From Pseudomonas svalbardensis (GTDB taxonomy: Bacteria > Pseudomonadota > Gammaproteobacteria > Pseudomonadales > Pseudomonadaceae), in assembly GCF_030053115.1 (NCBI RefSeq), contig NZ_CP125619.1:3917501-3981500 (forward strand): 64,000 bases of DNA, read 5' to 3'. The position numbers and the translations under genes were made by a program. Positions 43,833-52,658 of this stretch are shown here, piece after piece (position 1 is the stretch's first letter; every line of letters starts with the position of its first letter). Below the pieces are notes generated by a model. It searched no databases. It was not told where the DNA came from and saw only the letters and a program-made list of their open reading frames with translations.

Positions 43833-43869
43833 GGGCGGGATTGGGGCGTTACACGCTCCAATCCCGCCC
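43833..43869. terminator. Bidirectional hairpin terminator
   Basis: GGGCGGGATTGGGGCG (43833-43848), loop TTACA, then CGCTCCAATCCCGCCC (43854-43869): a 16-position stem with one mismatch. It lies between the convergent amidase and desaturase genes. The T-rich side (TTATTATTT) is on the minus strand, so it probably ends the desaturase transcript best. Confidence 0.7.
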
Positions 43870-43893
43870 ACTGATTGAACGTCGCCCCGGAAT

Positions 43894-44955
43894 TCAGCGC
43901 CAACGTCGGCGGAAGAGTTTCAACGAGAGTTTTTCGGCAAAACGCGACGGCCATTCCATGGCACGCCTGGTGGGGATCTTGCGGGCGATGTCCACAAAGG
44001 GCGTGACGATCAGGCTATAGAGCGTCAGGTAACGGTCGTGATCCTGTTTGCCGGTGCCGAACTGAATGGGCTCGGGCGTCGAGTGTGTGACGTAGAGCGT
44101 ACCGAACATCCAGTCCCAGAGTGACAGGTTGGTACCGAAATTCTTGTTGAAGTGTCGGGGCGCGTCACTGTGGTGAATCTGGTGCTGCGCCGGGCTGTTC
44201 AGCACATGCTCGACCACGGGCCCGAATGAAAGCCAGACATGGCTGTGACGCAAATTGGCCGCCAAGGCATTGAGGATCAGGACCATATACGTCACGCCGA
44301 ACAAGGTGTACCGGCTGATCTCCCCGCCGCAGGCGTACCAGAAGACACCGGCAAAAGCGCCGAGGAAGACGGTGTCAGTCAGTTTTTCGACCATTTTCTC
44401 CACAAAGTGAATCCGGCTCGCCGTCGCCGGCACCAGGACGGGCGCGGAATGATGGACTTTGTGGAACGCCCACAGATACCGGGAATGAAAGGCGCGATGG
44501 CCCCAGTAATGGATGAAGTCTTGCACCAGAAACACGCCCAGCCCGTATAGCAAGGAAAGTAAGAGGTTCTCCCCCACCTGCGCGCGCGCCCCCCAAAGAT
44601 TGTTGAAAAACGAGATGTAGTCGCCGGAACGCAGGACGTACGGATCGACCAGGCCAACAATGGGCAACACCAGCGCGACCTTCAGAATGGCCCGCACGAA
44701 GTAGTACCGGTAATCCAGCAACGCCGAGGGATGAAAATGAACCCGGTGCCCGCCGATGAACTGCCAGAAAGAACGTGCGTCGGTCAGCCCGCGATATTTT
44801 CTGAAGCGGTACAGGCTGTAGGCGATGCTGTAGGACACGCAGAGAAACACGATGCTGAAGCGGCCGTTCAGATCGAAAATGCCAAGAAACTGATCCGTGA
44901 CAGGCTCGATCACCCACTTGATCAGGTAGTCATACAGAAACGCGAGAACATCCAT
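43894..44955 (-). CDS. Fatty acid hydroxylase / sterol desaturase family protein
   Basis: Integral membrane di-iron oxygenase of 353 residues. The histidine boxes are HYWGHRAFH, HKVHHS and HQIHHSDAPRH, as needed for the di-iron site, with about five hydrophobic segments between and before them. Such enzymes hydroxylate or desaturate lipids or sterol-like molecules at the inner membrane. ATG 44955 is chosen; GGAGGGG lies 11 bases upstream, rather far. The frame reaches TTG 44976. It lies downstream of a cytochrome c gene on the same strand (96 bases apart), which could hint at a shared redox role, but that is weak. Confidence 0.8.
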   Translation of the reverse strand: MDVLAFLYDYLIKWVIEPVTDQFLGIFDLNGRFSIVFLCVSYSIAYSLYRFRKYRGLTDARSFWQFIGGHRVHFHPSALLDYRYYFVRAILKVALVLPIVGLVDPYVLRSGDYISFFNNLWGARAQVGENLLLSLLYGLGVFLVQDFIHYWGHRAFHSRYLWAFHKVHHSAPVLVPATASRIHFVEKMVEKLTDTVFLGAFAGVFWYACGGEISRYTLFGVTYMVLILNALAANLRHSHVWLSFGPVVEHVLNSPAQHQIHHSDAPRHFNKNFGTNLSLWDWMFGTLYVTHSTPEPIQFGTGKQDHDRYLTLYSLIVTPFVDIARKIPTRRAMEWPSRFAEKLSLKLFRRRWR

Positions 44956-45051
44956 GAACGGCTGCCCCTCCGTCAAAAGGGGGGATTGTAAATCAGATCA
45001 GAACCACCGAGTGCTCCGCGCCTCGCGAATGCCCTCTAAAGTCGCAAAGTC

Positions 45052-45441
45052 CTACTGCGGCTGAAACGTCTGAAGGTACGCCAACAGGTTGTCGATCTTC
45101 TCCGGGTCGCTGAGTCCCCAGAAAATCATGCGCGTGCCGGGCACCACTTCCTTTGGAGCTTCGAGGTATGCAGTCAGCGTTTCGCGGGTCCAGACGATGC
45201 CGGCTGATTTCATCGCATCGGAATACTGGTAATCCGTGGTGCTGCCCGAAGGGCGTCCAAAAATGCCATTGAGCTGCGGCCCGAATGAACCGCGTGCCGA
45301 CTCCCCGACCTGATGGCAGCCGCCGCATATCCGCTTGAACAGTGTCGCACCCGCTTCAGCATCGCCGGCTGACTGTGCTTGCGTGCTCAATAATCCTGCA
45401 TTGAACACTAGGGCGAAGGTGAGTACAGCGGCTTTCTTCAT
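45052..45441 (-). CDS. Class I cytochrome c
   Basis: Periplasmic c-type cytochrome of 129 residues. Signal peptide at about 1-25, then AGDAEAGATLFKRICGGCHQ with heme attachment CGGCH (about 39-43). VPGTRMIFWGLSDPEKIDNL holds the axial Met in the expected place (GTRMxF), and a C-terminal helix LLAYLQTF closes the fold. Overall similar to mitochondrial-type cytochrome c/c2. Partners unknown. It is divergent from the small conserved gene at 45495. Confidence 0.88.
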   Translation of the reverse strand: MKKAAVLTFALVFNAGLLSTQAQSAGDAEAGATLFKRICGGCHQVGESARGSFGPQLNGIFGRPSGSTTDYQYSDAMKSAGIVWTRETLTAYLEAPKEVVPGTRMIFWGLSDPEKIDNLLAYLQTFQPQ

Positions 45442-45494
45442 GTAGGGTTCCAGATCAGTAGGTGTTCACAGCACAAGCTCGCCGAGATTTCACC

Positions 45495-45857
45495 ATGATC
45501 GTCTATCCTGTGCACCCCGATTCTACGCAAGCCACGAACTCACCGGAGACATCAGTGCCGCCCCTGACCGCCCGCGAGGTTTACCAGCAATTGCGCGACG
45601 CCGCGCTGGAAGTTCGGCTTCTAAAGCGCCTCGACGAACAACCCGAGCCCGGCCAGGTGCAGCTCGATATCGAGGGCTGGCGTCTGACCCTCGACTTCGA
45701 CGGCAATCACTTGCGCCACTGCCAACGTTGCCAAAGCCCGGACGGTCGCGAGGGCGCGCTCGACAGTTGGCAACGTTACGGCACTGACCCGGTCAGTTTG
45801 CTCAGCACCTGGGAGCTGGCGCAGATCGAGCGCCTGAGCACTGCACTCACTCAATAA
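45495..45857 (+). CDS. Conserved Pseudomonas small protein, function unknown
   Basis: A 120-residue cytosolic protein. PPLTAREVYQQLRDAALEVR, LDIEGWRLTLDFDGNHLRHC, then RCQSPDGREGALDSWQRYGT and DPVSLLSTWELAQIERL recall a recurrent Pseudomonas family (possibly DUF7693). Two cysteines (HCQRC) could bind metal. ATG 45495 is preferred over GTG 45462; neither has a strong ribosome site. The end overlaps the convergent solA gene by 11 bases. Confidence 0.6.
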   Translation: MIVYPVHPDSTQATNSPETSVPPLTAREVYQQLRDAALEVRLLKRLDEQPEPGQVQLDIEGWRLTLDFDGNHLRHCQRCQSPDGREGALDSWQRYGTDPVSLLSTWELAQIERLSTALTQ

Positions 45858-47025
45858 CGCCCTCAAACCGCTTCAACGAAAACGCCGACAAATCCAGATC
45901 ACTGCTGCCCCGCACGCACCACTGCGCCAGCGCCTCGCCCAGCGCAGCGGAATGCTTGAAGCCATGCCCCGAACAGGCGGACACCACCAGGGTATTTTTC
46001 AGTGTCGGGTGCTCGTCGATGATGAAATTGCCGTCCGGTGTGACGGTGTAAGCACACACCGCCGACTTGACGACCCGCGAGCTGACGCCCGCCATCTTGC
46101 CGCGCACATGGGTGTCGAACATTTCGCGTGCTTCGGCGTCGCTGACGGTTCTGTCCAGCGTGTCGGGTGAAGTCTCTTCGCTGTATTGCTCGGTGCCGAC
46201 CTTCAGGTTGCCCTCGCCGGGCAGCGGTGGAAAACCATAGACAGAGTCTTCATCGCCTGGCCCGTGAGCGCAAATATAGGTCGGTGACACCGGCGCAAAC
46301 CGGGCGTTCTCCTCCAGTTCGAACCAGAACAGCTTCTGACGACACACCCGCAGCAACCGGTCGAAAGGCTCGCCGAGCAAGCCCTTGGACCACATGCCGA
46401 CGCTGATCACGACCTTGTCGGCGAGGATGGTTCGCTGATCGGTAATGACGGTGACGCCCTGCTCGTCCGAGGTGATTTGCATGACGGTTTCGCCCTTCAG
46501 CAGCGTCGCGCCCAGTTCCTCGGCGAGTTTGAGCTGTACCGCAATGCAACGCTCGGGCCGGACATAACCGCCGCCCGGTTCGAAATAGCCGACTGCCGTG
46601 TCCAGCACCGGTGAAAACTGCGGAAAACGCTCGCGAATCTGTCCCGCCGACAACACCTCGTGCTCAATGCCATAGGTGTTCGCGAGATGAAGGGTGCTGT
46701 GGGTGAAGTCACTTTCATCGTCAGCGTCATACGTGGGGCTGGAGGTCATGACCAGCACCCCACACTGCTCGAACAATGACTCACCGGACAGCGCTTCGAG
46801 CTCGCGCCAGATTTTGTGGGAGTTGCGGACGATGGGCAGATACTCGGCGCCTTCCCCGACCGAGAGCCGGGTGATGCGCGTATCGCCATGGCTGGAACCT
46901 TGATCGTGGGGAGGATGATGGCGGTCGATACCCACCACCTTGACGCCGGATTTCGCCAGTTGATACAGGGTGGCAGCGCCCATTGCGCCCATGCCGAGAA
47001 CCGCTACTTCACACCGATGATCCAT
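45847..47025 (-). CDS. solA: N-methyl-L-tryptophan oxidase / monomeric sarcosine oxidase
   Basis: FAD enzyme of 392 residues that oxidises N-methyl amino acids to the amino acid, formaldehyde and hydrogen peroxide. The dinucleotide motif AVLGMGAMGAATLYQLAKSG is at 8-27. GSSHGDTRITRLS is the family active-site loop, and the Cys in VVSACSGHGFKHS (near 350) is the covalent flavin site of this family. Length matches SolA/MSOX (about 372-390). Substrate choice between N-methyltryptophan and sarcosine is uncertain. It lies downstream of the broken gudD gene, 109 bases after its natural stop. Confidence 0.88.
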   Translation of the reverse strand: MDHRCEVAVLGMGAMGAATLYQLAKSGVKVVGIDRHHPPHDQGSSHGDTRITRLSVGEGAEYLPIVRNSHKIWRELEALSGESLFEQCGVLVMTSSPTYDADDESDFTHSTLHLANTYGIEHEVLSAGQIRERFPQFSPVLDTAVGYFEPGGGYVRPERCIAVQLKLAEELGATLLKGETVMQITSDEQGVTVITDQRTILADKVVISVGMWSKGLLGEPFDRLLRVCRQKLFWFELEENARFAPVSPTYICAHGPGDEDSVYGFPPLPGEGNLKVGTEQYSEETSPDTLDRTVSDAEAREMFDTHVRGKMAGVSSRVVKSAVCAYTVTPDGNFIIDEHPTLKNTLVVSACSGHGFKHSAALGEALAQWCVRGSSDLDLSAFSLKRFEGVIE

Positions 47026-47134
47026 CTATGCCCCCGCCGAAACCGACTCGTTGAAAAGCCACCAGCATAGGCCAAGGATTGCTCCTTTGGGTTGCCAGGG
47101 CTTTTCAGTACTCCCGGGGGCACAGCTCACGTGA

Positions 47135-48153
47135 TCAGAAACGCGGTTTGACCGCCTTCCACTCCGGCTTGTAACGCTGCATCTGCTCACGTCATCGCGC
47201 TGTCGAATGCCGCAGGTCAGGTACTGGTCGTGCAGCTTGCCCAATTGATCGTGATCCAGTTCCAGGCCCAATCCGGGCGCGCGGGTGATCTTCACGCTGT
47301 TCAAAGCAATACTGCGGCGGAACTCATCGAAGTCGGTGACCACCATGTTGGTCGCCAGGGGCAGGCCGGTGCGTTTGTGCAGTTCGGACATACCGTCGAG
47401 GCCCGGCGTCGGGTCTTCGTAATATTGCAGGTCATCGCCCAACAGCTCGGCCATGCGAATCGAAGTTTCCAGCGACCAGTTGCCGTTCGGGTCGATGCGC
47501 AACGGGTAACCGGGGAAAGCCTTTTTCAGCGCCTTGATGCACGACACTTCGTGCTCCGGTGGCAGCGTGCCGGCCTTAAGCTTGATGCTCTTGAAACCGT
47601 TGGCCTCGATCATGCGCCGCGCCTGGGCGACGATCTGTACTTCGTTCAGCGCTTCACCCCAACTGTCGGGTTTGTAGGGTGAGTCGACATGCTGGGCGTA
47701 CTTGAAGAACAGGTAGGCACTGAACGGAATCTCGTCGCGAATCGCCCCGCCCGGCAAGTCCACCAATGGCACGTTCAACGAGTGCGCCTGCAAATCCAGG
47801 AACGCCACTTCGAACGCCGAATACGCATTGCTCACCGCTTTGCTGGCGTGGGAGCCGGGCGCCAGTTCCGCACCGGCAATACTCGCCGGTTTGTTCGCCG
47901 CCGCTGTGGCCTGCACGATGCGGCGCAGTTGATTGAGGTTGAACGGGGCGAGGCCGATCAACTGGTCTTGCAGTTGCTGCTGGATCAACAGCGCCGGGGC
48001 GTCGCCGTAGCTTTCACCCAGGCCAATGTAGCCGTTGTCGCTTTCAATCTCGATGATCGAGCGCAGCGCAAAAGGTTCGTGGATACCACTGGCATTCAGC
48101 AGCGGCGGATCACGGAAAGCGATTGGGGTGACGGTGACTCGTTTGATTTTCAA
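47135..48153 (-). pseudogene. gudD: Glucarate dehydratase, internally deleted and frameshifted
   Basis: Enolase-superfamily dehydratase that would turn D-glucarate into 5-keto-4-deoxyglucarate. The first 290 codons are intact: PIAFRDPPLLNASGIHEPFA, then GFKSIKLKAGTLPPEHEV with the catalytic Lys, and LRIDPNGNW with metal ligands. At SVKIT, near 47283-47290, the protein jumps to RAPGLGLELDHDQLGKLHDQ. About 75-85 residues, including the catalytic His region, are missing. A frameshift after RQRDDV then loses the natural ending QRYKPEWKAVKPRF, found in another frame with a TGA at 47135-47137. The start appears to be TTG 48153 after GGGAGCAG. It cannot encode an active enzyme. The uninterrupted frame runs on to 47026. 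Confidence 0.85.
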
Positions 48154-49128
48154 GAAACTGCTCCCTTTGAACCTGAACTCAAGGCTTGATGACTGATGGA
48201 TTTTTCAGGCGTTGCGACGTCGCCGCACGGTGCCGTAGGGGCAAAAAAGATCACCACGGCTGCGACTAGCGAAGTGGCCGCCAGGCCGTACAACCCGCCT
48301 TCGATGGAGCCGGTTTTTTTGCTCAAGGAAACCGAACGGCGTCGGGGCGGCGAAACCGCCGAGGTTGCCGATGGAATTGATCAAGGCGATCACCGCGGCG
48401 GCGATGCGAGCGTCCAGATAGCCTTGCGGAATCGGCCAGAACAATGCCGAGGCGGCCATGAAGCCAATGGCGGCAAAACAGATGGCGACGAAGGCGAAGA
48501 TCGGCCCGCCAGTGGTGGACATGAACATGCCGAACGCGGCGATCACCAGGGTCAAGGCCACCCAGGCTTGCTGGTGCTTCCATTTGCTGGCCATGGCGGC
48601 GAAGCCATACATCGCGATGATCGAAATGATCCACGGAATCGAGTTGAACAGGCCCACCTGGAAGTCGCCGAGGTTGCCCATTTTCTTGATCATGCTTGGC
48701 AGCCAGAACGTGGCGCCGTAGATGGTCAGGGCGATGGAAAAGTAGATGAAGCAGAACAGCGCGATTTGCTTGTCGGCCAGCAGTTTGAACATCGACGGCT
48801 TGACTGTCTGTGTGGCTTCGCGGGCTTGTTGTTCCAGCGCGATGGCGTCAACCAGTGCGCCCTTTTCTTCGGCGCTCAGCCATTTCGCCTCGCGCGGATG
48901 AGATTGCAACCAGAACCACACAAACCCACAGAGCATGATCGAGGCAATGGCCGAACCGCGGAGGAAAATCGCCATGGCTTTGCCACTTTCGGTCGATGGC
49001 ACCCATTGGGTGAAGTAGTAAATGATGCATGGGAAAAACCCTGCTTCGGCTGCACCGAGGACAAAACGCAGTACATAGAAGCTGGTTTCGCCGCGTACAA
49101 ACGCCATGGCCATCGCCGCCGCGCCGCC
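48150..49128 (-). pseudogene. gudP: MFS glucarate/galactarate-type transporter, truncated and frameshifted
   Basis: Major facilitator transporter of the anion:cation symporter type beside glucarate dehydratase. The visible part starts AMAFVRGETSFYVLRFVLGA, the middle of helix 3, and lacks the whole N-terminus (about 90 residues) beyond about 49128. A run of seven A residues (48314-48320 on this strand) shifts the frame after GFLEQK; with six A it reads TGSIEGGLYGLAATSLVAAV and ends at TGA 48150, overlapping the gudD start (TTGA). The overlap shows the original gudP-gudD coupling. Both lesions are inactivating. Confidence 0.8.
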
Positions 49129-49136
49129 GAACGGTT

Positions 49137-49961
49137 GAACAGACTCAACCGCCTCTCAGTCGACAGATTCAACTGCTGGAACATTACCTGGGCGTGGAGC
49201 TGTTCAACCGCACCACCCGCAGCGTCGCCCTGACCGCCGCCGGCCGCGCCTTCTTCATCGAAGCGCAGAACCTGCTGGAGCGCGCCCAGCAAGCCGCCGT
49301 CACCGCCCGCCGTTTTGCCGAGAGCGACATCGGCTCGGTCAACATCAGCTTCGTCGGCAGCGCGGTGTATGAATTCCTGCCCAAGGTCATCGCTGAAGCA
49401 CGGCTCAAACAGCCGCATGTGAAAATCGACCTGACGGAGATGAACACCTACCAGCAGCATGAAGCCTTGCGTGCGCGGCGTATCGATCTGGGCATTGTTC
49501 GCGCGCCTTTGCTGGAGCCGGGATACGCCACCGAATGCCTGGTGCGCGAGCCGTTCGTACTGGCCGCCCCCAGCCACCATCGGCTGGCGAGTGCAGAAAC
49601 CGTCTCGGTCAAAGACCTCGATGCGCAACCGTTCCTGATGTACGCCCACGCCGCCTACCCGCCGTTCAACGAACTGCTGACCGGCATGCTCCGCTCTGCC
49701 CGCGTCGCCCCGGAATACGTGCAATGGCTCGGTTCATCCTTGACCATCCTGGCCTTGGTCAACGCCGGAATGGGCCTGGCCCTGGTGCCTCGCTGCGCCA
49801 CCAGCGTGGTGTTCAAGAACGTAGTGTTTCGCGATATCGATTTGGGCGAAGGTGTGCAGAGCGAGCTGCATTTGATCTGGCGCGAGAACAATGACAACCC
49901 GGCATTTGCGATGCTGTTGGAGGGCATTCGAAGGGCTGTGCGCGAGGGATGGGGCGTTTGA
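49137..49961 (+). pseudogene. LysR family regulator lacking its N-terminus
   Basis: A LysR-type effector domain with only the end of its DNA-binding domain: QTQPPLSRQIQLLEHYLGVE, LFNRTTRSVALTAAGRAFF, then SVNISFVGSAVYEFLPKVIA and ILALVNAGMGLALVPRCATS. The first 30-35 residues, with most of the helix-turn-helix, are missing at about 49137. There the sequence changes directly into the truncated gudP of the opposite strand. An open frame reads through from 49029, but its first 36 codons are antisense gudP. One deletion therefore removed the divergent promoter region and both gene starts. It was probably the gud regulator. Confidence 0.75.
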
Positions 49962-50217
49962 GTCTGTCGTGGCCTGGCGTTTCTTTGGGCTCATCGACCT
50001 CTTTGCCTCTGACGACGAACCCGGCCGTTGCACAGTGGTCCAAACATCTGACGGCATCGCGACTGATCAAAGGCCTTGTGCCTGCTTCATTCAAGAGCGA
50101 AGCTTTGCAATTCACACACATCAGGGTGCGCCGGATAACGTTCAGTAGGTTCGGATCCTGTCTGGTGCAGGTGCTGACTGCTGCTCCCATCCCCTGCTCC
50201 CTTACCGGAGTACGAAA

Positions 50218-50778
50218 ATGACTCAGTCAATGCGCTTCTTCCTTTCGATCTTCCTCGCCACAGCATCGTTGGCATCAGCGAGCCTCCTGAACAATGCAGG
50301 TGCGGCAACCGCCGAGGACCTGAATGCCGACTCCCGGCAAGCGTTGCAAACGCTTTACAAGACCACCCCATCTGCCAAAACCATTTCGCAGAATGCCAAA
50401 GCGGTGCTGGTCTTTCCGAAAATCATCAAGGCCGGCCTTGTGTTTGGTGGCAGCTATGGCGAAGGCGTGCTGATGAAAGGCTCGCAAGTAGAGAATTATT
50501 ACAACTCCGTAACCGGGTCCTGGGGACTGCAGGCAGGCGCCCAATCGTACGGTTATGCAGTGTTCCTGATGACCGACAAAGCCGTAAATTATGTTCGTGA
50601 GACCAAGGGTTGGGAAGTCGGCGTAGGACCCACCGTTGTATTGGTTGATGACGGGGTGGCGAAGAATCTGTCCAGCACGACAGTGAAGGACGATGCCTAC
50701 GCGTTCATTTTCGACCAGCAGGGGTTAATGGCCGGGATCAGTATCGAGGGCACGAAGATTTCCCTGATCAAGCGCTGA
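50218..50778 (+). CDS. SYLF (YSC84-like) lipid-binding domain protein
   Basis: Exported protein of 186 residues. Signal peptide at about 1-29, then DSRQALQTLYKTTPSAKTIS, AVLVFPKIIKAGLVFGGSYG and GSWGLQAGAQSYGYAVFLMT, a complete SYLF domain, known in eukaryotes to bind phosphoinositides. VGVGPTVVLVDDG and AYAFIFDQQGLMAGISIEGT complete the fold. GGAG lies nine bases before ATG 50218. It precedes a phospholipase-D gene by 82 bases on the same strand, so a lipid-related role in the periplasm is a fair guess. Bacterial functions of SYLF proteins are not settled. Confidence 0.88.
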   Translation: MTQSMRFFLSIFLATASLASASLLNNAGAATAEDLNADSRQALQTLYKTTPSAKTISQNAKAVLVFPKIIKAGLVFGGSYGEGVLMKGSQVENYYNSVTGSWGLQAGAQSYGYAVFLMTDKAVNYVRETKGWEVGVGPTVVLVDDGVAKNLSSTTVKDDAYAFIFDQQGLMAGISIEGTKISLIKR

Positions 50779-50860
50779 AAACCGTCCATCAAGGCGCCTT
50801 GCGTAGTCCGCAAGACGCCCGGACAGAGCGCTATCACCGTCCTCACCAAGAGGGGGCCTA

Positions 50861-52267
50861 ATGAATCTTCTAACCCGATGTAAGGGTGCATGTATTGCTC
50901 TGGTGCTATGCGTGGCTGTATTCCTGACATTTGTGATTGGCTCCAGTGCTTTGCCGAGGATAGTGCCGGACATGGCTCACGCGCCCTCTGCGCCGGTGCA
51001 ACTCGACGGGATAAACGGACCTCTGTCAGCCGAGCGCAGCAAAGCCATTCTCGACCGACTCAAGTCCACCGGCGCACAGACCAACATCTTCGATGTGCAC
51101 CTCGCAATCGAAGAGTCCATCTCCGGTAGCCCGCTAACGGAAGGAAACAAGGTCGACTTGCTGCAGGACGGTCCCACCACCTACCAGTCGATGATCAAAG
51201 CCATTGAAGCTGCGCGCGACCACATCAACATGGAGACCTACATCCTCGACGATGATGAAGTCGGTCAGCGTTTCGCCGCCGCACTGATCGCTCAGCAACA
51301 CAAAGGCGTACAGGTCAATCTGATCCGTGACAGCGTCGGAACCCTTGGAACACCCTCAGCGTTTTTCTCTCGATTGACCGATGCGGGCATCAAAGTGCTG
51401 GAGTACAACCCTATCAATCCAGTGACGGCCAAAGCGGGCTGGGACGTGAACCAGCGCGACCACCGAAAGCTGCTGATAGTGGACGGCCGTATAGCCTTTC
51501 TCGGCGGGATCAACATCAGCAGCGTCTATTCGGGGGGCTCGTTCAGCTCACACTCGAAGACTCGCCCAACGGGTGATTTGCCCTGGCGCGATACCGACTT
51601 GCGCATTGAGGGGCCCGTGGTTGCGGACTTGCAGAAGCTGTTCATCGGAACATGGACGACCCAGAAAGGTGAACCACTCGCACCTCGCCACTACTTTCCG
51701 CCGCTGGAGCGCAAAGGCACCGAGGTGATTCGCGCCATCGGCAGCTCCCCAGATGAGCCGTTCAGCCAGATCTATGCGACGTTGATTTCGGCGCTGCATA
51801 GCGCGCAGACCGAGATATGGCTGACTAACGCCTACTTTGTGCCCGATCCGCAGTTGTTGGCGGCACTCAAGGAGGCGGCAGCACGTGGCGTCGACGTCAA
51901 GCTGGTGTTGCCCAGTAGCACCGATTCGTGGCTGGTGTTCCATGCCGGACGCGCCTACTACAGCGAGCTGCTGGAGGCCAACGTCAAACTTTACGAACGC
52001 CGTGACGCGCTACTCCACGTCAAGACTGCCGTCATCGATGGCGTGTGGTCGAGTGTCGGCTCCACCAACCTCGACTGGCGCAGCTTCCTGCACAACGATG
52101 AAGTCAACGTCGTTGTGCTGGGCACCGGATTTGCAAAAAAGATGCAGGCGGCATTCATGGCTGATCTGGCCAAATCGAGCGAAATCAAGCTGGAAAAGTG
52201 GCAGCGCCGCTCGCTCGCTTTGAGAGCCAAGGAGCAGATGGGGCGACTCTGGGAATACTGGCTATAA
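50861..52267 (+). CDS. Phospholipase D / cardiolipin synthase-like protein
   Basis: HKD-superfamily enzyme of 468 residues. An N-terminal hydrophobic segment at about 8-28 acts as a membrane anchor or signal. The first HxK motif is QRDHRKLLIVDGRIAFLGG (near 199) and the second HVKTAVIDGVWSSVGSTNLD (near 385). Both HKD motifs are intact, so it should cleave or swap phosphodiester headgroups, as cardiolipin synthases do. AGGGGG lies before ATG 50861. It differs from canonical ClsA in having one rather than two N-terminal helices, so true cardiolipin synthesis is not certain. The SYLF gene upstream and a 24-residue membrane peptide downstream share its strand. Confidence 0.85.
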   Translation: MNLLTRCKGACIALVLCVAVFLTFVIGSSALPRIVPDMAHAPSAPVQLDGINGPLSAERSKAILDRLKSTGAQTNIFDVHLAIEESISGSPLTEGNKVDLLQDGPTTYQSMIKAIEAARDHINMETYILDDDEVGQRFAAALIAQQHKGVQVNLIRDSVGTLGTPSAFFSRLTDAGIKVLEYNPINPVTAKAGWDVNQRDHRKLLIVDGRIAFLGGINISSVYSGGSFSSHSKTRPTGDLPWRDTDLRIEGPVVADLQKLFIGTWTTQKGEPLAPRHYFPPLERKGTEVIRAIGSSPDEPFSQIYATLISALHSAQTEIWLTNAYFVPDPQLLAALKEAAARGVDVKLVLPSSTDSWLVFHAGRAYYSELLEANVKLYERRDALLHVKTAVIDGVWSSVGSTNLDWRSFLHNDEVNVVVLGTGFAKKMQAAFMADLAKSSEIKLEKWQRRSLALRAKEQMGRLWEYWL

Positions 52268-52378
52268 GTCGAGTGGCGCGGGAACTGTGCTGCTTGATGG
52301 AAGTGGGAGCAAAGGTGCACTACCTTGTATTTGTACACCCTCGCGTCGCCATCCAATTCAGGTTGAGAGGTGGAATTC

Positions 52379-52453
52379 ATGAACAACATCATCTACATCG
52401 TCGGGGTAATTGTGATTGTCGTGGTTATCCTGTCGTTTCTCGGGTTTGCATAG
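52379..52453 (+). CDS. 24-residue single-helix membrane peptide
   Basis: ATG 52379 to TAG 52451-52453 encodes MNNIIYIVGVIVIVVVILSF followed by LGFA. Almost the whole peptide is one hydrophobic helix. GAGAGG sits eight bases before the ATG, a strong ribosome site. Similar peptides of the form M-x-x-IIYIVGxxVIVxxxLSFxG occur in many Proteobacteria without a known role. It lies 111 bases after the phospholipase-D-like gene in an otherwise gene-free 390-base spacer, so it may be made from that transcript. Confidence 0.6.
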   Translation: MNNIIYIVGVIVIVVVILSFLGFA

Positions 52454-52658
52454 AATCGAAGACCGTCTCGTATTGGCAAGGCTGTACCCCGCATCGCGAG
52501 GCACAGCCTGGTCGAGCTTGACGGCGTAGGTGCGGCCAACCCAGCGATAAAAAATCAACCCTGTGAGTAAGGGTCTGCAGCGTCCTGCCGATAACGAAAA
52601 AGCGTCGCGCTCGATTGCCGGCGTTTTATGGACCGCAAAGCATTAGCAGGGACTTTAC

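Noticed and set aside
47026..48153. Full 375-codon open frame as an intact gudD
   Set aside because: The frame is open, but the protein lacks the catalytic His region and ends in frameshifted sequence; the natural ending is visible in another frame.
49029..49961. Continuous 310-codon LysR frame starting at 49029
   Set aside because: Its first 36 codons are antisense to the gudP fragment and have no LysR similarity; the frame only appears whole because of the deletion junction. Called as a truncated pseudogene instead.
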